DNA of 44,374 nucleotides from Lactonifactor sp. BIOML-A5 (GTDB taxonomy: Bacteria; Bacillota; Clostridia; Lachnospirales; Lachnospiraceae), in assembly GCF_009677585.1 (NCBI RefSeq), contig NZ_WKYV01000036.1:1-44374 (forward strand). The letters run 5' to 3'. The notes below the pieces were generated by a model. That model was not told the origin of the DNA. It searched no databases and saw only the letters and a list, made by a program, of their open reading frames with translations. Position 1 is the first letter of the stretch. The number at the start of each line of letters is the position of its first letter. A program made the position numbers and the translations under genes. Below, piece after piece: positions 41,096-44,374 of the stretch.

Positions 41096-41932
41096 TCAGC
41101 CCTTCACACCGCCGGAAGACATGCCGGCTATAAAGTATTTCTGGAAAAAGATAAACAGAATCAGCACAGGGATCGATCCCAGCACACTCATGGCCATCAT
41201 CTGGCTCCAGTCATATGCATGCTGGCCCATCAGCAAGTTGATACCGATTGGAACGGTACGCATATCGGTTGTCTGTGTCAATGCCAGCGCAAACAGATAT
41301 TCATTCCATGCCTGCATAAACGTGTACATTCCTACGGAAACCATTCCCGGTATAGATATTGGTACTAATACGGACCAAAGGGCTTTCCATCTGGACCCGC
41401 CGTCGATCATGACCGCCTCGTCCAGTTCCCTGGACAGAGTATTAAAATAACCTGTCATCATTAAAATACAATAGGGCAGCGTAGTGATCAGATAGGTAAG
41501 AATCAGCGCAAAATATGTATTAAACAATTTCATTGCCACAATCAGACCCATATACGGTATGAGCAGTACAATGGGCGGGATTGCCTGAACGCTGACAATC
41601 AGCGAATTGAAAACGCCTTTTCCCGGAAAATCAAATCTGCTGAATGCATATGCGGCAAGTATTCCAACAAACAAAGTCAGCAGCACTACACATCCCGCCA
41701 CGATATAACTGTTTATAAAGAATCTTACCTTTGTGGAGTCCGTCAGCACTGCTGCGTAGGACGATAAGCTGGCTGTCTTATCCAAAAATTTGGGAGGCCA
41801 TGAAAAGATTTCTGAATTCGATTTTAGGGAAGAGCAGACCATCCACAATATTGGAAATGCTGAGAACAGGCCTCCCAAAACCAAAAGAATAGAAACTATG
41901 ACCTTCGTTGTTTTTTTATAACTTCCAACCAT
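41096..41932 (-). CDS. Carbohydrate ABC transporter permease (MalG type, second system)
   Basis: A 278-aa CUT1 permease with six helices. The EAA motif is LDEAVMIDGGSRWKALWSVLVP (about 183-204) and the C-terminus GGMSSGGVKG is typical of MalG subunits. It lies 3 bp after the MalF-type gene, with AGGGAATAGGGG before the ATG. It pairs with the 293-aa permease and the lipoprotein upstream. No ATPase gene is present in the operon. Confidence 0.92.
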   Translation of the reverse strand: MVGSYKKTTKVIVSILLVLGGLFSAFPILWMVCSSLKSNSEIFSWPPKFLDKTASLSSYAAVLTDSTKVRFFINSYIVAGCVVLLTLFVGILAAYAFSRFDFPGKGVFNSLIVSVQAIPPIVLLIPYMGLIVAMKLFNTYFALILTYLITTLPYCILMMTGYFNTLSRELDEAVMIDGGSRWKALWSVLVPISIPGMVSVGMYTFMQAWNEYLFALALTQTTDMRTVPIGINLLMGQHAYDWSQMMAMSVLGSIPVLILFIFFQKYFIAGMSSGGVKG

Positions 41933-41935
41933 CCC

Positions 41936-42817
41936 CTATTCCCTCACTTTCTTCTGCTGTCTCACATAGAATACTGCAATAAATATGCAGACCACGAGCA
42001 ATATGGTAGCTGCCGTTGCGGCCATGCTATAATCCACCTTCTGGAACGCTTTTTTGTAAATATATATACTCAACGTCTCTGTTGCATTTACCGGACCGCC
42101 CCCAGTTAACATCCAGATAACATTAAAGGACTGCAGCGTCCAGATAAAATCTAACATCGCGATACTAATCAAAATCGGTTTTAATTGCGGAATGGTAATA
42201 TGAAGAAAGCTCTTAGCAGCCGTTGAGCCGTCAATAGCCGCGCTTTCATACAAGTCTCCGGAGATTCCCTGCAGGCCTGCAAGAATACTAATCATATAAA
42301 ACGGATATCCGCACCAGATATTGATAAAGCAGATAACAGCCAGCGCGATTGAGCTGTTGCTCAGCCACTCGGTATTTCGGGATATCTGCGGAAAGATCGA
42401 CAGGAGATAATTTACAATACCCGACGGCTGTAACATCAGTTTCCACAGAATCGCAACAACGGATGCGGTAAATACCCATGGAAGAATATAAATAACACGG
42501 GCTATTGTTTTTGTCCTGCTTTTAAAATATTTGGAATTCAGCAGCATTGCAAACAGCATGCCCAGAATTAAATGCGCAACTACACTTACCACTACAAAAA
42601 TTATGGTATTAGAAATTGCTCCTATATACTCGTTGTCTGCAAATATTGTTTTATAATTTTCTAATCCGATAAACTGCGGGTTCTGCGAGACGACAGCTTT
42701 ATCCACAAAAGAGTAACCGATTACCATGCAGATAGGGATTACCATAAAAACAATCATAAGCAGTATCGTCGGGGCAAGATATCTGTATGGTGCAGTTTTC
42801 TTTCCTGTTAACTTCAA
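41936..42817 (-). CDS. Carbohydrate ABC transporter permease (MalF type, second system)
   Basis: A 293-aa permease with six helices and the EAA motif YESAAIDGSTAAKSFLHITIP (about 191-211). The start codon is TTG (42815-42817), preceded by GGAGGG at 8-nt spacing; no in-frame ATG is closer. It follows the binding-protein gene by 131 bp, across two hairpins. A TTG start may lower its translation relative to the binding protein. Confidence 0.88.
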   Translation of the reverse strand: MKLTGKKTAPYRYLAPTILLMIVFMVIPICMVIGYSFVDKAVVSQNPQFIGLENYKTIFADNEYIGAISNTIIFVVVSVVAHLILGMLFAMLLNSKYFKSRTKTIARVIYILPWVFTASVVAILWKLMLQPSGIVNYLLSIFPQISRNTEWLSNSSIALAVICFINIWCGYPFYMISILAGLQGISGDLYESAAIDGSTAAKSFLHITIPQLKPILISIAMLDFIWTLQSFNVIWMLTGGGPVNATETLSIYIYKKAFQKVDYSMAATAATILLVVCIFIAVFYVRQQKKVRE

Positions 42818-42840
42818 AATCAGTCCCTCCTATTATCCTA

Positions 42841-42882
42841 TTTTAACTTTATGGACCAAAGATTCTTTCACTAAAGTTAAAA
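42841..42882 (-). other. Stem-loop between binding-protein and permease genes
   Basis: A perfect 11-bp inverted repeat, TTTTAACTTTA / TAAAGTTAAAA, with a 20-nt loop. It follows the GC-rich hairpin 42894-42927 on the minus-strand transcript. Likely an mRNA-stability or processing element. Confidence 0.5.
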
Positions 42883-42893
42883 CTGCTTTATAG

Positions 42894-42927
42894 AAATGGG
42901 GGGCAGGGATTACCCCCGCTCCCCATT
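42894..42927 (-). terminator. GC-rich stem-loop after the binding-protein gene
   Basis: On the minus strand AATGGGGA-GCGGGG / CCCTGC-CCCCCATT forms a strong stem, with one G-T pair and small bulges, followed by TTCTAT. It lacks a proper T-run, so partial termination or protection of the upstream mRNA is more likely than full termination. Confidence 0.5.
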
Positions 42928-42948
42928 CTTATTTTACTTCCTCATTAT

Positions 42949-44280
42949 TTACTTTCCTGCGGCGTCAAGGTAACCCTGCCAGTTAGAAAGCAGTGTATCG
43001 ATGTCAATTTTACCTTCAAGATATGTGGTCAGATCGTTTGTCATAGAGGTCATTACATCGGATGCGTTAGGAAGTCCAATAAATTCATTGATTACATAAT
43101 TTTGTTTGTATAACTCATAGTAATCCTGGAACTGTTTAGGCGCCTTGCTGTAATCCGGTTCAGCAACCGTACTGTTCGGGAATGCTGACATTGTAGCCGC
43201 CAGACCTGCAGATGCAGAACCATCTTTTCCATCAATGCCCCCAAGCAGGTAGTTGATGAACTTAGCTGCTTCTTCTTTGTTTTCACAGGAATCTGAAATA
43301 CCTACTGCCCAGCTTGCATAGCAGATACCGCTCTTATCCTTGAAATCATCTTTTACCGGGATTGTGGTAGCTTCGAAATTGATGTCAGTAAACTGGCTCA
43401 TGGTAGCTGCAGATGCCACTGTAAATGCACAGTTGCCTGCTGCAAAGTTACTTGTCATCTCGGACTCTTCCAGTGTGCTCATACCCGGATATAAAGATCC
43501 GTCATCATAAAGTCCCTTAAACATTTCAGCGAGAGACGCCAGACCTGCATTGTCTTTTGTCTTGTATGCTCCGCTTTCATCCTTCAGGCTGATTCCTGAA
43601 CCCCAGCCGGTTCCCATAAATACGTTCTGGATTCCATTAGCGTTTGTGGTTCCAAGGTTTAACGCGAATGCAGATTTTCCTGCATCTGTAATCTTCTTAC
43701 ATGCGTCCCTCAGTTCAGTCCATGTGGTAGGAACTGTTTCAACTCCGGCCTCTTTCAGAATATCCATATTTACATACATCGGATATGCAAAGTTCAGGAC
43801 AGGAACCACATAGCCTGTACCATCTACTTTCCAGATGTCACTTGCAAGGCTGCTGTCTACACCTGCATCTTCTACGTTGGTCAGAACACCCATGTCAACA
43901 AATTCTGAAAGCCACGCACCATCCACGCTTATGATATCTGCGATGGTGCCGTTTGTTGCGCCTGCTGTGATAGCTGTCTTTGTATCCGCCCATGGTGCTG
44001 TTAACAGCTCAACCTTCACGCCTGTCTCTTCTTCATATTTGGCACAAATATCATCCAAATATCCCTCCGGAAGTTCAGCGCCCCACCACTGCTGGAACTT
44101 CAGTGTCACATCACTTTTAGCGTCAGATCCGGTTTCATCGGCTTTTGCTTCCGTTTTGGTATCTGTTTGGGCATTTGTTTTTTCTTCTTCCTTGTTGTCT
44201 CCGCAGGCAGCCAGACTTACCATCATAATACCCATCAAACCAACGGCAAGTCCTCTTTTCATGATTGTACTCAGTTTCAT
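42949..44280 (-). CDS. Extracellular sugar-binding lipoprotein (second system)
   Basis: A 443-aa substrate-binding protein of the type 1 family. The signal has a lipobox (SLAAC, Cys26), then a Glu/Lys/Asp-rich linker and a two-lobed fold (LKFQQWWGAELPEGYLDDI, GYVVPVLNFAYPMYVNMDIL, FAAGNCAFTVASAAT). GGGAGGAG precedes the ATG. It heads the operon of permeases, aldolases, ADP-kinase, RpiR and isomerase. The 94 bp upstream to the window end hold the leader; no clear promoter was seen, so it may lie outside the window. Confidence 0.92.
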   Translation of the reverse strand: MKLSTIMKRGLAVGLMGIMMVSLAACGDNKEEEKTNAQTDTKTEAKADETGSDAKSDVTLKFQQWWGAELPEGYLDDICAKYEEETGVKVELLTAPWADTKTAITAGATNGTIADIISVDGAWLSEFVDMGVLTNVEDAGVDSSLASDIWKVDGTGYVVPVLNFAYPMYVNMDILKEAGVETVPTTWTELRDACKKITDAGKSAFALNLGTTNANGIQNVFMGTGWGSGISLKDESGAYKTKDNAGLASLAEMFKGLYDDGSLYPGMSTLEESEMTSNFAAGNCAFTVASAATMSQFTDINFEATTIPVKDDFKDKSGICYASWAVGISDSCENKEEAAKFINYLLGGIDGKDGSASAGLAATMSAFPNSTVAEPDYSKAPKQFQDYYELYKQNYVINEFIGLPNASDVMTSMTNDLTTYLEGKIDIDTLLSNWQGYLDAAGK

Positions 44281-44374
44281 AATGACTCCTCCCTAATTTA
44301 CTATGAAACAAAAACCATCGGATAGCCAAAAAAGCGCATACTATCCCTATTAAACTTTTAATCGTCCATTTTGA

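Noticed and set aside
1..44374. CRISPR array, tRNA, rRNA, riboswitch or prophage genes
   Set aside because: No spaced direct repeats, cloverleaf, conserved riboswitch core, integrase or phage structural genes were recognised by eye; subtle RNA families would need covariance searches.

Overview
The window looks like a chromosome segment from a low-to-mid GC Gram-positive anaerobe, most likely a gut Clostridia of the Lachnospiraceae type. The basis is strong AGGAGG-type ribosome sites, a 2-oxoacid:ferredoxin oxidoreductase operon, sugar ABC transporters without ATPase genes, a sortase-type surface protein with a VKTGD tail, and a LytTR/DUF3021 regulatory pair. The species is inferred, not shown. 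No rRNA, tRNA, CRISPR or intact transposase was found.

(1) 1-15300: after a palindromic element (1-201) comes a long minus-strand operon (10-12 kb to 327). It encodes a PRD regulator, EIIA, HPr, Enzyme I, HAD phosphatase, EIIB, EIIC, a zinc alcohol dehydrogenase, an SDR dehydrogenase, an M42 metallohydrolase, a BtpA/SgcQ protein, a ribulose-phosphate-epimerase-like protein and a second EIIA. Divergent from it are a second EIIB-EIIC pair, a GNAT acetyltransferase and a DeoR regulator. The EIIA/epimerase/BtpA/M42/EIIC/EIIB/DeoR set matches the cryptic sgc gene set of E. coli, here with its own EI and HPr: a self-contained phosphotransferase circuit for an unknown sugar, probably a polyol or ketose.

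(2) 15296-22000: a LysR regulator and O-acetylhomoserine sulfhydrylase (metY) with a perfect operator-like palindrome; then an ABC exporter operon ending in LytTR and DUF3021 genes; then a wall-anchored two-domain surface protein.

(3) 22524-28523: a six-gene catabolic operon (2-hydroxyacid dehydrogenase, ferredoxin, three oxidoreductase subunits, CoA-transferase), suited to turning a 2-hydroxyacid into an acyl-CoA and then an acid, divergent from a GntR/FCD regulator across overlapping promoters and an inverted repeat.

(4) 28524-36274: a glycoside-use locus: GH116-type hydrolase, lipoprotein sugar-binding protein and two permeases, divergent from an unusual regulator in which a GntR winged helix is fused to a whole cytoplasmic solute-binding-protein fold. 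Two inverted copies of a 12-bp operator flank the divergent promoter region. This is the most novel-looking item in the window.

(5) 36318-44280: a second sugar ABC operon (binding protein, two permeases) with two class II aldolases, an archaeal-type ADP-dependent sugar kinase, an RpiR regulator and a D-lyxose-isomerase-like cupin, which together make an import-isomerise-phosphorylate-cleave route. No MsmK-type ATPase is present in either ABC locus, so a shared one elsewhere is expected.
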